DNA of 64,000 bases, from assembly GCF_003202405.1 (NCBI RefSeq), contig NZ_QJHL01000001.1, positions 1,860,001 through 1,924,000 on the forward strand. Reading direction: 5' to 3'. This DNA comes from Flavobacterium hydrophilum (GTDB lineage: Bacteria > Bacteroidota > Bacteroidia > Flavobacteriales > Flavobacteriaceae). The notes below the pieces were generated by a model. The model ran no database searches, had not been told where the DNA came from, and saw only the letters and a program-made list of their open reading frames with translations. A program made the position numbers and the translations under genes. Of the stretch, positions 18,223-29,000 are shown piece after piece (position 1 is the stretch's first letter; every line of letters starts with the position of its first letter).

Positions 18223-21200
18223 ATGCGTAAATTCTTTCTTTTTTTATTTTTATTTCTTTTGTCTGTAAATTTTATTCAATCGCAGGAATATTATTTTAAG
18301 CATTTTCAGGTGGAAGAAGGTTTATCTAATAATACTGTTATTACCTCGATGCAGGATGAAGACGGTTTTATGTGGTTTGGAACAAAAGACGGCTTAAACA
18401 GATTTGATGGTTATCGTTTTAAAACATATCGAAGCAATGGTGATCCGTTTCATAGTTTAGGAAGCAATTATATTCAGTCCCTGCACGAATACAATAAAAC
18501 AATCTGGGTAGGAACAGATAAAGGTCTGTATCAATATGACAAGAAAAATGATCAGTTTGCCATTTTAAATGAAGCAATAAACGATCGTATTAACGATATA
18601 AATCATGATAAAAAAGGAAACATTTGGTTTATATCTGGTAATATCTTATACAAATATGCACAGGATAAAAAACAGACAATTACTTTTAATCCAAATAAAT
18701 ATTTTGCTGCAACATCCATTACAAAAGATACAAAAGGGGAAATATGGGCTTCATCATTAAACAAATTGTATCATTATTCTGAAGAAAGCCTTTCATTTGA
18801 AAATATCGTTTTAAATCCGCCTTCCAACAAAGCAAACTTCAGAATTACCATTATCTACGCTTTGGATCAAACCAATATTGCAATAGGAACACAGGATCAT
18901 GGCGTATTGATTTATGACAGGCAGCATAAAACTTTAAATGAATTAAAATTCAGCATCAAAGAACCTGTTTTTGTTCGTCAGTTCAAAAAACGGGGAAATG
19001 AAGAACTTTGGATTGCCAGTGAATCCGGTGTCTACGTTTACAATCTCAGAAACCACACATGTTTGAATCTTCGAAAAAATTATAACGATCCGTATGCTAT
19101 TTCAGACAATGCTGCATATTCGATTACGATTGACAAGGAAAACGGAATCTGGGTTGGAACTTATTTCGGAGGAATTAACTATCATCAAAAGCAATACACA
19201 CAATTCAAAAAATATTTTCCTCAAAAAAATCAAAATTCTATTAGCGGAAGCGCTGTCAGAGAAATTCACAAAGATGATTTTGGCGATATATGGATTGGTA
19301 CCGAAGATGCTGGTCTAAACAGACTCAATCCAAAAACACAGAAATTTACTTCTTACCTGCCAAACGGAAGTAAAAGCGGAGTTTCTTTTTATAACATTCA
19401 TGCATTATTGCCCCGAAAGGATAAAATCTGGGCAGGAACTTTTGAACACGGTCTTGATGTTTTAGATCGAAAATCAGGCGCTGTCATCAAACATTACAGT
19501 GCAAATGATCCTTTGACCGGATTACGCAGCAATTTTATTTTTTCATTTTATGAAACGAGAAAGAAACAGCTTTTTGTAATTACAGCTTCGGGAATTTACA
19601 TTTATAATGAACAAAAAGATACGTTTGATATTCAGAAAATGTTTCCGGAAACCTCGCATTATACGACTTTTAAAGAAGATCGTTACGGAAATTATTGGGC
19701 CGGAAGTTACCGTGATGGTCTGTTTTTCTACAATCTAAAAACCGGAAAAAAAGAGGTTTTTATATATGATTACAAGAATCCGAAAGGAATCAGCAATAAT
19801 TCCATTAATTCGATTTTTGAAGACAGTCATCAAAATTTATGGTTTGCCACTGAAAACGGACTGAATTTATTTGATAAAAAGACAAGAACTTTTAAAAAAT
19901 TCACAACTAAAAACGGACTTCCGAGTAATGTCATTTATTCGATTTTAGAAGATGATACCAAAAATTTATGGCTGACTACTTCAAAAGGTCTGGTGAAATT
20001 TAATCCGAATGATAAAAGCGTTAAAATTTTTACCACTGCCAATGGTTTACTGAGTGACCAGTTCAATTACAGTTCTGCTTTTAAGGACACTAACGGCGAT
20101 ATGTACTTTGGGAATCTGAATGGAATGATTAGCTTTAATCCCAAGAATTTTACCAAAAATAAATACACACCATCTATTTTTATTACCAATCTTCAAATTA
20201 ATAATAAAGACATTGATGTCAATACGGCTGATTCTCCACTTGAACAATCCATTTCACATATAGAGGAATTAGAACTCACAAATAATCAGTCATCGTTTAA
20301 TCTTGAATTTGCTTCGTTAAATTACACAGCTTCAGAACTTACCGAATATTGGTTCAAGCTTGAAAATGTAAATCAGGATTGGGTTTATCTGGAACGCAAC
20401 AATAAAGTTTTTTTTACCGAACTGGCTCCGGGTGATTATGTTTTTAAAGTAAAATCACTTAACAGTTTTGGCGTATGGAGTAAGGAAGCAAAACTGAAAA
20501 TTACAATATTGCCACCATTTTATGCCAGCTCTTATGCCTACTTTTTTTATTTTCTGGTCGTTTGCGGTTCTTTTTATTATATCATTCGGTACTCACAAAA
20601 TCTGACACAGGTAAAAAACAACCGAAAAATAAAACATCTGAACGACGAAAAGGAAAAAGAGCTTTATCAGGCTAAAATTGACTTTTTTACAAATGTTGCA
20701 CATGAAATCAGAACGCCTCTAACGCTGATAAAAGGCCCATTGGAAAAATTATTAACTATAGAACACCATTCTCCCGAAGTACCGCAAAATCTATCTATAA
20801 TGAAGAAAAACACTTCAAGGCTTTTGAAGTTGGTGAATGAATTACTGGATTTTAGAAAATCTGAAATTGGCGGACTGAAACTTACTTTTGTAGAAACCAA
20901 TATTTCAGCCATGGTTCGGAATTTACATTTGCGTTTCAGCCAGTTAATCGACGAAAGAGGAATTAATTTTGAACTGGAGCTGGGAGAAAAAGACATTTTT
21001 GCTTTTGTAGACAAAGAAGCATTCAAAAAAATCCTAAGCAATTTAATCAGTAATGCTATAAAATATTCTAATAACACAGTCGTAATAAAGCTATTCAGAG
21101 ATGATAAAAAATTGAACCTGATGATTAAAAATGATGGTAATTTGATTCCGTTTCAATTAAAAGATAAGATTTTCGAGCCTTTTTTCAGAGTTGACAATAT

Positions 21201-22173
21201 GGATTCTACTTCCGGAACCGGAATTGGACTTTCTCTGGCAAATTCACTGGCGCAACTGCATAACGGAAGTTTACAATTAGTTTCTGATGCAAAACTGAAT
21301 ATTTTTGAACTTACTGTACCGCTCCATCAGGAACAGGAATTTATGTTTTATACAGATAATGAAAAAGAAAAAACGGAAAAGGAAACAGCAGTTATTTCAA
21401 CTGACCCTAAACAGGAAAAATCCCAAATATTAATTGTTGAAGATAATGAAGATCTTTTAAGCTTTATTGGATCAGAACTAAGCTCATCTTACACCATTTT
21501 AAAAGCACAAAATGGTGAAGAAGCCTTAAAAATAATCCATAATGAAAATATTCAGTTAGTCATCAGCGATGTGCAAATGCCTGTTATGGATGGGATTTCG
21601 TTGTGCAAAAACATAAAAGCCAATTTAGAAACCAGTCATATTCCGGTTATTTTATTAACGGCAAAAAACTCTCTTAAATCTCAGATTGATGGTCTGGAAG
21701 TTGGTGCCGATGCCTATATTGCCAAACCTTTTTCGATGGATTATCTGAAGGTTCAGACCAATAATTTAATTGAAAACAGAAAGCAGATTATGAATTATTA
21801 TGCCAGTTCACCGCTTTCTCACATTAAAAGTATTGCACACAATAAAACAGATGAAAAGTTCCTTAAAAAGCTTGATGAAGAAATACTTAAAAATATAACT
21901 GATCCTGATTTAAGTGTAGAATCTTTAGCAGAAATTATGAATATGAGCCGTTCTACTTTGTATCGAAAAATAAAAGATATTTCAAATTTAAGTCCGAATG
22001 AGCTAATCAATATTGTACGCTTAAAAAGAGCAGCAGAATTGCTTTTGAATGAAAATTATAAGATATATGAAATTGCTGAAATGGTAGGTTATAAATCACA
22101 AACCAATTTTGGAAGGAATTTTCAAAGGCATTTTTCAATGTCACCGTCAGATTATATTACAATGAATAAATAA
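18223..22173 (+). CDS. Hybrid two-component system (reg_prop/Y_Y_Y sensor) controlling PUL 1
   Basis: The 1316-residue protein has a signal peptide, two seven-bladed periplasmic propellers built of repeated WxGT/LWxAT units (about 25-690), and a Y_Y_Y domain (about 700-765). A transmembrane helix lies near 770-790. The HisKA has FFTNVAHEIRTPLTLIKG (His827), the HATPase has GTGIGLSLANSLA, the receiver has VISDVQMPVMDG (Asp1116), and an AraC HTH ends the protein (about 1215-1316). By established family behaviour it binds an oligosaccharide in the periplasm and activates the adjacent susC operon. Its divergence from the arabinan-type operon makes arabino-oligosaccharides the likely signal (inference). 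Confidence 0.95.
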   Translation: MRKFFLFLFLFLLSVNFIQSQEYYFKHFQVEEGLSNNTVITSMQDEDGFMWFGTKDGLNRFDGYRFKTYRSNGDPFHSLGSNYIQSLHEYNKTIWVGTDKGLYQYDKKNDQFAILNEAINDRINDINHDKKGNIWFISGNILYKYAQDKKQTITFNPNKYFAATSITKDTKGEIWASSLNKLYHYSEESLSFENIVLNPPSNKANFRITIIYALDQTNIAIGTQDHGVLIYDRQHKTLNELKFSIKEPVFVRQFKKRGNEELWIASESGVYVYNLRNHTCLNLRKNYNDPYAISDNAAYSITIDKENGIWVGTYFGGINYHQKQYTQFKKYFPQKNQNSISGSAVREIHKDDFGDIWIGTEDAGLNRLNPKTQKFTSYLPNGSKSGVSFYNIHALLPRKDKIWAGTFEHGLDVLDRKSGAVIKHYSANDPLTGLRSNFIFSFYETRKKQLFVITASGIYIYNEQKDTFDIQKMFPETSHYTTFKEDRYGNYWAGSYRDGLFFYNLKTGKKEVFIYDYKNPKGISNNSINSIFEDSHQNLWFATENGLNLFDKKTRTFKKFTTKNGLPSNVIYSILEDDTKNLWLTTSKGLVKFNPNDKSVKIFTTANGLLSDQFNYSSAFKDTNGDMYFGNLNGMISFNPKNFTKNKYTPSIFITNLQINNKDIDVNTADSPLEQSISHIEELELTNNQSSFNLEFASLNYTASELTEYWFKLENVNQDWVYLERNNKVFFTELAPGDYVFKVKSLNSFGVWSKEAKLKITILPPFYASSYAYFFYFLVVCGSFYYIIRYSQNLTQVKNNRKIKHLNDEKEKELYQAKIDFFTNVAHEIRTPLTLIKGPLEKLLTIEHHSPEVPQNLSIMKKNTSRLLKLVNELLDFRKSEIGGLKLTFVETNISAMVRNLHLRFSQLIDERGINFELELGEKDIFAFVDKEAFKKILSNLISNAIKYSNNTVVIKLFRDDKKLNLMIKNDGNLIPFQLKDKIFEPFFRVDNMDSTSGTGIGLSLANSLAQLHNGSLQLVSDAKLNIFELTVPLHQEQEFMFYTDNEKEKTEKETAVISTDPKQEKSQILIVEDNEDLLSFIGSELSSSYTILKAQNGEEALKIIHNENIQLVISDVQMPVMDGISLCKNIKANLETSHIPVILLTAKNSLKSQIDGLEVGADAYIAKPFSMDYLKVQTNNLIENRKQIMNYYASSPLSHIKSIAHNKTDEKFLKKLDEEILKNITDPDLSVESLAEIMNMSRSTLYRKIKDISNLSPNELINIVRLKRAAELLLNENYKIYEIAEMVGYKSQTNFGRNFQRHFSMSPSDYITMNK

Positions 22174-22203
22174 TATAATGCATTTGGTAAAATTAAAAAG
22201 AAA

Positions 22204-22274
22204 TGTCAAGCTGAGCGGAGTCGAAGCCTTTTTCAGTTAAAAAGTCTTCGGCGAAGTTTATCCTAAACGAAGAC
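22204..22274. repeat. Intergenic repeat-like element (CTGAGCGGAGTCGAAGCC)
   Basis: Between two convergent genes lies CTGAGCGGAGTCGAAGCC (22211-22228) preceded by TGTCAAG. It is followed by an inverted pair GTCTTCG (22244-22250) and CGAAGAC (22268-22274). The first word is, from memory, part of an intergenic repeat found in many copies in diverse bacteria. It is more GC-rich than its surroundings. It may also act as the terminator zone for both genes. Confidence 0.55.
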
Positions 22275-22279
22275 GAATA

Positions 22280-23248
22280 CTAAGCAGTTCCTTTACAAGA
22301 TTCAAAAAACTCATAGGCTCTTTTCTCTACGTATGAATAGGTCGAATTACGCACCGGAAAAGCACAATGTCCTCCATATTTTGGGGTTTCCAGATATACG
22401 TATGCACTTTCTTGCGCTATGGCTCTGGGATAGCATCTCTCACCTAAAAAAGGATCATCAAGTGAATTAATAATTAAAACCGGAGTGGTAATGTTTTTAA
22501 GGGAAAATTCCGGAGAAACACGTTCGTAATAATCATCCCGGCTGGCAAACCCATGAAGAGGTGCAGTAAAATACTGGTCAACTTCATCAAAAGAAGAAAT
22601 TTTATCAATCTGATCACGGTTTATAAAATCAGGAAATTGTGCCGCTTTGTATTTGAGTTTTCTTTTAATATCAATTGTAAAATTCTTTAAATAAACCCTG
22701 TTAAAACCTTGTTTAAGAACAGCTGCACTTGTTGCAATATGAGTTGGCACTGAAATAGAGACTGCCGCCTTTATACGTTCATCAATTTCTGACCATCCTA
22801 AATAATTCAGAAGCTGAACACCTCCCATCGAATATCCGATTAAGTAAACATCTTCGAATCCTTTTTGCATAACAAATTTCACCACTTCATCAAGATCATC
22901 AACTGCACCGTGATGATAAAGTCTGGGAAGACGGTTCATTTCTCCTCCGCAGGTACGATTGTTCCATGCGAAAACTGAAAAATCTTTTTGCTGAAAATAA
23001 GCTGAACAGCTATTATTGTATGTCCTGCGTGAATCACCTTCCAGGCCATGGCATAAAATAACTGCTTTTTTAGAATTATTGATAATAAAATCGACATTGA
23101 TAAAATCTCCGTCACTTAACTCAAGTTTTTCTCTTGTATATTTTGGAATTTCAAACTTTTTAAACATAGCAGCATAAATAGTAGAAATATGCCTGTTGCG
23201 ATGCATAATAGAAGGTAAATCATACTTTGATTGTTCAATTATAGGCAT
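22280..23248 (-). CDS. Alpha/beta hydrolase of the YheT/ABHD family
   Basis: The 322-residue cytoplasmic protein has the oxyanion motif LCHGLEGDSRRTY (about 66-78) and the nucleophile Ser140 in LIGYSMGGVQ. The acid is Asp in INSLDDPFLGERCYP, and the His is in YGGHCAFPV near the C-terminus: a complete catalytic triad. The HGLEG and ERCYP motifs are those of the YheT/ABHD1-3 hydrolase group, whose substrates (probably esters or lipids) are poorly known. It has its own -7 box at 23276-23283 and is not part of either PUL, so its location between them looks incidental. Confidence 0.9.
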   Translation of the reverse strand: MPIIEQSKYDLPSIMHRNRHISTIYAAMFKKFEIPKYTREKLELSDGDFINVDFIINNSKKAVILCHGLEGDSRRTYNNSCSAYFQQKDFSVFAWNNRTCGGEMNRLPRLYHHGAVDDLDEVVKFVMQKGFEDVYLIGYSMGGVQLLNYLGWSEIDERIKAAVSISVPTHIATSAAVLKQGFNRVYLKNFTIDIKRKLKYKAAQFPDFINRDQIDKISSFDEVDQYFTAPLHGFASRDDYYERVSPEFSLKNITTPVLIINSLDDPFLGERCYPRAIAQESAYVYLETPKYGGHCAFPVRNSTYSYVEKRAYEFFESCKGTA

Positions 23249-23629
23249 AATAAAAAGTTTTTAAGGTCCTTACTACAAATCTAAGAAATCAATTAATATC
23301 TTGTTTAATACTTTCTTTTTATTTAAGCCACTTTATCCTTTCTAATTTTTCTTAACAGCAAAATGAAAAGATTGTCATTGCTTACTCACAAATACATAAA
23401 TCTCTTTGTTCAAAGCTATTGAAAGAATGCAAATACATCATTTGTCTTACATAATGCTTCAAATCTTTTATTGTCCTCACTACTGTAAACCTACATTTAC
23501 AATCTTAAAATTCTGTTGATTTGATTCACATTTACCTATAAAATTATAGTATTCAAAATAGATCATAACTAAAAAAGAGAATGTTTCATATATACAGGAT
23601 TTAAAAAACTTTAGATAACTAAAACCATA
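23249..23629. other. Intergenic region between divergent yheT-like and GH3 genes
   Basis: The 381 bases contain the -7 box of the minus-strand hydrolase at their left end and must hold the promoter of the plus-strand GH3 gene. I see no exact TAnnTTTG box before the GH3 gene, no RNA gene and no convincing small ORF. Confidence 0.4.
23276..23283 (-). promoter_or_regulatory. Bacteroidetes -7 box for the YheT-like hydrolase
   Basis: On the minus strand the sequence reads TAGATTTG, an exact TAnnTTTG match, ending 27 bases before the start codon at 23248. A clear TTG -33 element is not seen. Confidence 0.6.
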
Positions 23630-25912
23630 ATGATGAAAAAAATTAAAAACTATACCTTTTTGCTACTACTTGTTTTAGGAAACGGATATGCTCAAACAAA
23701 AAAACATATGGATACCAACAAATCTACAGAAGACCGAATTTCACTTTTGATGAAACAAATGACTTTAGAAGAAAAAGTGGGTCAAATGAATCAATACAAC
23801 GGTTCATGGGATGTTACGGGACCAAAACCGGAATCAGGTTCTAATGAAGAAAAATACAATAATATAAAGAAAGGATGGGTAGGCTCTATGTTAAGTATAA
23901 GAGGCGTCAAAGAAGTAAGAGCCGTACAAAAAATAGCCGTTGAAGAAACCCGTCTCGGTATTCCGTTAATCTTTGGTTTTGATGTCATTCATGGTTATAA
24001 AACTCTGAGCCCTATCCCATTGGCAGAAGCTGCAAGCTGGGATTTAGAAGCCATTAAAAATTCGGCTCGGGTTGCTGCTCTTGAAGCTTCGGCATCCGGG
24101 TTAAACTGGACTTTTGCTCCAAATGTTGATATCTCAAATGATGCAAGATGGGGACGAGTAATGGAAGGTGCCGGTGAAGATCCATATTTGGGAAGCAAAA
24201 TTGGAGCTGCAAGAGTCATTGGTTTTCAGGGAGAAAAATTAGGCTCAAATACTTCAATCGCAGCTTGTGCCAAACATTTTGCTGCCTATGGTTTTGTAGA
24301 AGCAGGCCGTGATTACAATAGTGTCGATATGAGTAATTCTAAATTATACAATAGCGTTTTGCCTCCTTTTAAAGCCACAGTTGATGCAGGAATCTGGACT
24401 TTTATGAATTCATTTAATACGTTAAACGGTATTCCCGCAACCGGAAACAGTTTTTTGCAGAGAGATATTTTAAAAGGAGCCTGGGGATTTAAAGGATTTG
24501 TAGTTTCTGACTGGGCATCTATAGCAGAAATGATTACACATGGTTACGCGGCAGATGGTGCTGATGCAGCTAAAAAAGCAGCTATTGCAGGTTCAGACAT
24601 GGATATGGAATCAAGTATTTATGTGAAAGAATTAGTTCAGTTAGTAAAAAAAGGAACGGTTAAAGAAAGTGTGATTGATGATGCTGTACGCAGGATTCTT
24701 AGGGTAAAATTTGAATTAGGGCTGTTTGATAACCCCTATAAATATTGTGATGAAAACCGTGAAAAATCAGATATTGGCAGTAAGGCAAATCATGATAACG
24801 TTCTGGACATGGCAAAAAAATCAATCGTTTTGCTGAAAAATGATAAAAACCTTCTGCCTCTAAAAAAAACAGGAGCTAAAATTGCTTTAATTGGTGCTTT
24901 GGCAAATGATAAAAACAGTCCGATGGGAAGCTGGAGAATTGCAGCTGATGACAATACAGCAATTTCAGTTCTTGAAGGGATGCAGCAATACAAAAACAAC
25001 TCATTGGTTTATGAAAAAGGAACAGATGTCGCTACCAATAAACAGACATTTATAGAAGAAGTAAAAATTAACACCACTGATTTTTCCGGATTTGAAGCAG
25101 CAAAAAAAACCGCTAAGGATGCTGATGTAGTAGTGATGGTTTTGGGTGAAATTGGTTTTCAAAGCGGCGAAGGACGCAGTAGAACCGATTTAGGTTTACC
25201 AGGGAATCAACAGCAATTACTGGAGGAAGTTTATAAAGTAAATCCTAATGTTGTTTTGGTTTTAAATAATGGCCGACCGTTAGCATTACCGTGGGCTGCA
25301 GAAAATATTCCGGCTATTGTGGAAGCCTGGCAGTTAGGAACTCAGTCCGGAAATGCAATTGCTCAGGTTTTGTACGGAGATTATAATCCAAGTGGAAAAT
25401 TGCCAATGTCTTTTCCAAGAAATGTAGGCCAATGCCCTATTTATTATAATTTGTACAATACAGGAAGACCAACCGATAAAGATCAAAATGTTTTTTGGTC
25501 ACATTATTCTGATGTTGAAAAAACACCTTTATATCCTTTTGGTTTCGGATTAAGCTATACTTCTTTTGCGTATAAAAATCTAAAAATGGCAAAATCAACG
25601 TATAGAAAAGGAGAAAAAATAGAACTTTCAGTTGATGTGACCAATACTGGTAATTTTGATGGTAAAGAAATCGTTCAATTGTATATAAATGATGTTGCGG
25701 CAAGTATCACAAGACCAGTCAAAGAACTGAAAGGTTTTGAACTTATTTCATTAAAAAAGGGAGAAACTAAAACAGTTGCATTTACATTAACTGATGCAGA
25801 ACTTGGATTTTATGACAACAACGGTGCCTATTTGGTAGAACCGGGCTTGTTTAATGTCATGATTGGCTGGAATTCTAATGAAGGACTTTCTGGAAAGTTT
25901 GAATTAAAATAA
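23630..25912 (+). CDS. GH3 beta-glucosidase/beta-xylosidase (BglX-like)
   Basis: The 760-residue exported enzyme (signal MMKKIKNYTFLLLLVLGNGYAQ) removes terminal beta-glucose or beta-xylose from oligosaccharides in the periplasm. The order is the GH3 N-terminal TIM barrel (about 30-370) with AKHFAAYG and nucleophile Asp294 in GFVVSDWASI, the alpha/beta sandwich with the acid/base region GEIGFQSGEGRSRTDL, then a C-terminal fibronectin III-like domain (YRKGEKIELSVDVTNTGNFDGKEIVQLYIND). ATG at 23630 is followed by a second ATG one codon later; either could be used. It lies ahead of the PUL 2 sensor, with its own terminator, and would finish off products of the GH10 and GH16 enzymes. Confidence 0.93.
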   Translation: MMKKIKNYTFLLLLVLGNGYAQTKKHMDTNKSTEDRISLLMKQMTLEEKVGQMNQYNGSWDVTGPKPESGSNEEKYNNIKKGWVGSMLSIRGVKEVRAVQKIAVEETRLGIPLIFGFDVIHGYKTLSPIPLAEAASWDLEAIKNSARVAALEASASGLNWTFAPNVDISNDARWGRVMEGAGEDPYLGSKIGAARVIGFQGEKLGSNTSIAACAKHFAAYGFVEAGRDYNSVDMSNSKLYNSVLPPFKATVDAGIWTFMNSFNTLNGIPATGNSFLQRDILKGAWGFKGFVVSDWASIAEMITHGYAADGADAAKKAAIAGSDMDMESSIYVKELVQLVKKGTVKESVIDDAVRRILRVKFELGLFDNPYKYCDENREKSDIGSKANHDNVLDMAKKSIVLLKNDKNLLPLKKTGAKIALIGALANDKNSPMGSWRIAADDNTAISVLEGMQQYKNNSLVYEKGTDVATNKQTFIEEVKINTTDFSGFEAAKKTAKDADVVVMVLGEIGFQSGEGRSRTDLGLPGNQQQLLEEVYKVNPNVVLVLNNGRPLALPWAAENIPAIVEAWQLGTQSGNAIAQVLYGDYNPSGKLPMSFPRNVGQCPIYYNLYNTGRPTDKDQNVFWSHYSDVEKTPLYPFGFGLSYTSFAYKNLKMAKSTYRKGEKIELSVDVTNTGNFDGKEIVQLYINDVAASITRPVKELKGFELISLKKGETKTVAFTLTDAELGFYDNNGAYLVEPGLFNVMIGWNSNEGLSGKFELK

Positions 25913-25981
25913 TTCCGGAATTCCTATAAATAAAAAATAAATAATTTAGAATAATTTGTTTCTATTTTAACTATCTTATAG

Positions 25982-26024
25982 CCTGAGTACGATTCATTCT
26001 AGTGAAATTCGTACTCAGGTTTTT
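25982..26024 (+). terminator. Strong intrinsic terminator after the GH3 gene
   Basis: CCTGAGTACGA (25982-25992) pairs with TCGTACTCAGG (26009-26019), an 11-bp perfect stem that continues inside the loop with TTCA/TGAA, followed by T5. It separates the GH3 transcript from the sensor gene. Confidence 0.9.
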
Positions 26025-26034
26025 AGTAATATGA

Positions 26035-26042
26035 TAAATTTG
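26035..26042 (+). promoter_or_regulatory. Bacteroidetes -7 box for the PUL 2 hybrid sensor
   Basis: TAAATTTG is an exact TAnnTTTG match 34 bases before the ATG at 26077 and just after the GH3 terminator, so the sensor has its own promoter. No good TTG -33 element is visible. Confidence 0.55.
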
Positions 26043-26076
26043 TATAGAATAAGTAAACCTGCAATATTGAATCTAA

Positions 26077-29000
26077 ATGAAAACTATTAAATATATTCTT
26101 TTATGCTACTTTGTGTTTGCAAACTATTTGTTTTCTCAGGGTAAATTTGACAGTTACCAGTTTAGAAGCATTCAGGAAACAACTTCAAAAAGAGCAATTT
26201 CTTCTATTATTCAGGATAAAAATGGATTCATTTGGATAGGTACAAGTGGTGCAGGCGTGTATAGATATGATGGTGTAAATTATTTTGGCTATAAATCCAA
26301 TAAAAAATCGGGTTCAGTAAACAGTAACTTTATCTATACCACTTTTATTGACTCAGATAATAACTTATGGGTGGGTACTGATGACGGTTTGTGCCTGTAC
26401 AATAGAGATTTAGATAATTTTACTAAAATCAATATTGAGGATGTAATTACAAAAGGTTATGATGAGCCCATTACTATAAAAACTATTATTCAGGATAACA
26501 ACGGCAATTTAATTCTGGGGACTTATGGCTTTGGATTGTTTAAACTAAATATAAAGACTTTAAAAGCTTCATTAGTTCAGTCAAAAGCTTTAAAACCAAC
26601 TTTGCTAATAAAATGTTCTGTAAAAAATAAACAGGGAATTATTTATCTGGGAACCAGCTATGGCCTTTTGGAAATAGATTTAAACGGAAAAGTCAAACAG
26701 GTTTATAAAGACAAATTCAAAAGAGAACCTGTATTAGATGACGTAGAAAATCTTGTTATAGATAAATTTGGATATTTATGGCTGGGAACAACAGAAAACG
26801 GGCTGATAAAAATCAAACCTGAAACAGATAATTATCAATTCGAACATTATTTTATTACCAAAAACAAAATTCTTTCCATTGTAGAAAGCAGTCTGGGTTA
26901 TATAGTTTGCGGAACAGAAAACGACGGATTATTTGTTGTAAATTATAAAGGACAAGTACTGCAAAAATATCTGCACAGCAAATACAATAATTTCAGTTTA
27001 AAATCTAATTCTGTCTGGTCATTATACGAAGATAAAGAAAAGAGACTCTGGTTAGGCTATTTTAACAAGGGACTTGGAGTATTTGATAAACCTGATAATA
27101 AATTTAATTCGCTTGAATCTCTCGTAAATAATGATAATTCACTACAAACCAGCTATGTCACCTCTGTTATAAAAGATAAAAAAGGTAATCTGCTCATAAG
27201 CAATGAAGGCGGTGGATTAGATATTTATAATCTTAGTAATAAAAGTTATATACACGTTAATAAAAACAATCAAAGTTACTATTCAGGCTTGGATGCTGTT
27301 GATATTCAGACCATATTTATAGACAGTAAACAAAACATCTGGATAGGAAGCTGGGATCGTGGAATCTACTTTTTAAAAAATGGAACGACGCGATTTATAA
27401 ACTACAATACTGCTAATACAGCCGGGCTGAAATCAAATAGGATTTTTAGTTTCTCAGAAGATTCAAAAGGGCGAATCTGGATTGGAAGTTTTATAAAAGG
27501 ATTGCATTATTTTGACAATAACAGTAACTCCTTTGTTCATTGTGACTTCACACCATTTACTGAAAACGCTCTGGATAATGCATTTATCCGAAAAGTTTTT
27601 GTGGACTCCGATGATATTTTGTGGGTAGGAACGATCTTAGGTATATACCAGGTAAATATAAAATCGGACTCAGGATTTAAAGTAACAAACATGCGGGACG
27701 CCATGTTCAGTCACATACCTAAGCATAAAAGTATTCAGACTATCTTATCAATTTATGAATCTAATGACAAGACAATATGGATAGGAACAGATAGTGAGGG
27801 GTTATTTAGTTACAATAAAAAAAACAGGAAATTTTCAAATTATAATGACTTTCCGGGTTTTACAGAGAAATCTGTTCGTGCTATAATTTCTGACAATAGC
27901 GGCTCTTTATGGGTAAGCGGCGGATCCGGATTAACAAAACTTGATTTTAAAAATAAAAAGAGTACCAATTTCAATAAAGATGACGGTCTTATTGATAACG
28001 ATTTCAATAATAACGCTGTTTTTAAGGACGGAAATGGGGACTTGTATTTTGGCAGTTACGAAGGAGTAAATTATTTTAATCCTAATGAGATCAAAAAAAC
28101 AGAAAAAGCACCGAGTTTGTATTTCAGTGATTTTAAGTTATTCAATCAATCGGCAAAACCAAATGAAGATTTCTCGCCATTACACAAAGTAATTTCCCAA
28201 ACCAAAGAAATAACTCTTAATTATACACAATCTGTTTTTACGATTGAATATGTGGGGATTAACTATAATTATTCTAAAAAAAACCAATACGCTTATTATC
28301 TGGAAGGTTTCGAAAAAGACTGGAATTATGTTGGAAACAACAGAACAGCAACCTACACAAACCTGGCGCCGGGCAATTATGTTTTTAAAGTAAAATCGGC
28401 AAATGCAGATGGCTCCTGGAGTACGGATCAATTAGAACTAAAAATAAAAATTTTGCCACCCTGGTGGAAAACCATTTGGGCTTATTTAATATATGCATCT
28501 ATTTTAGTTTTCTTAATTCTATATCTCAATAAAATTTATCAAAATCGTTTTAAAGCTAAACAGGCCATCATTTTAGAAAGAGAAAAAACAATTCAGTTAG
28601 AGAAATTAAACAATCAGAAATTACAATTTTTCACTAATATTTCGCACGAATTCAGAACACCATTAACACTGATTATCAATCCTCTGGAGGATATTTTGAG
28701 AAGCAGGAATATATCTCGTGAAATACATCATAAATTAAAAATCGTACATAAAAGTTCGGACAGGCTTTCACGGCTAATCAATGAACTCATGGATTTTAAT
28801 AAATTAGAGTTTAATAAAATTTCTCTTCAGGCTAAAAAAATTGAAGTGATAGCATTTATAAATGAGATTATTGGCTATTTTAATGAGGAAGCTACTGCAC
28901 GAAACATAATTATTGATTTTGAACCGTCAATTGATGAGCTGGAAGATTGGTTAGATCCGAAAATGCTGGAAAAAATAATATTCAATATTATTTCAAATGC

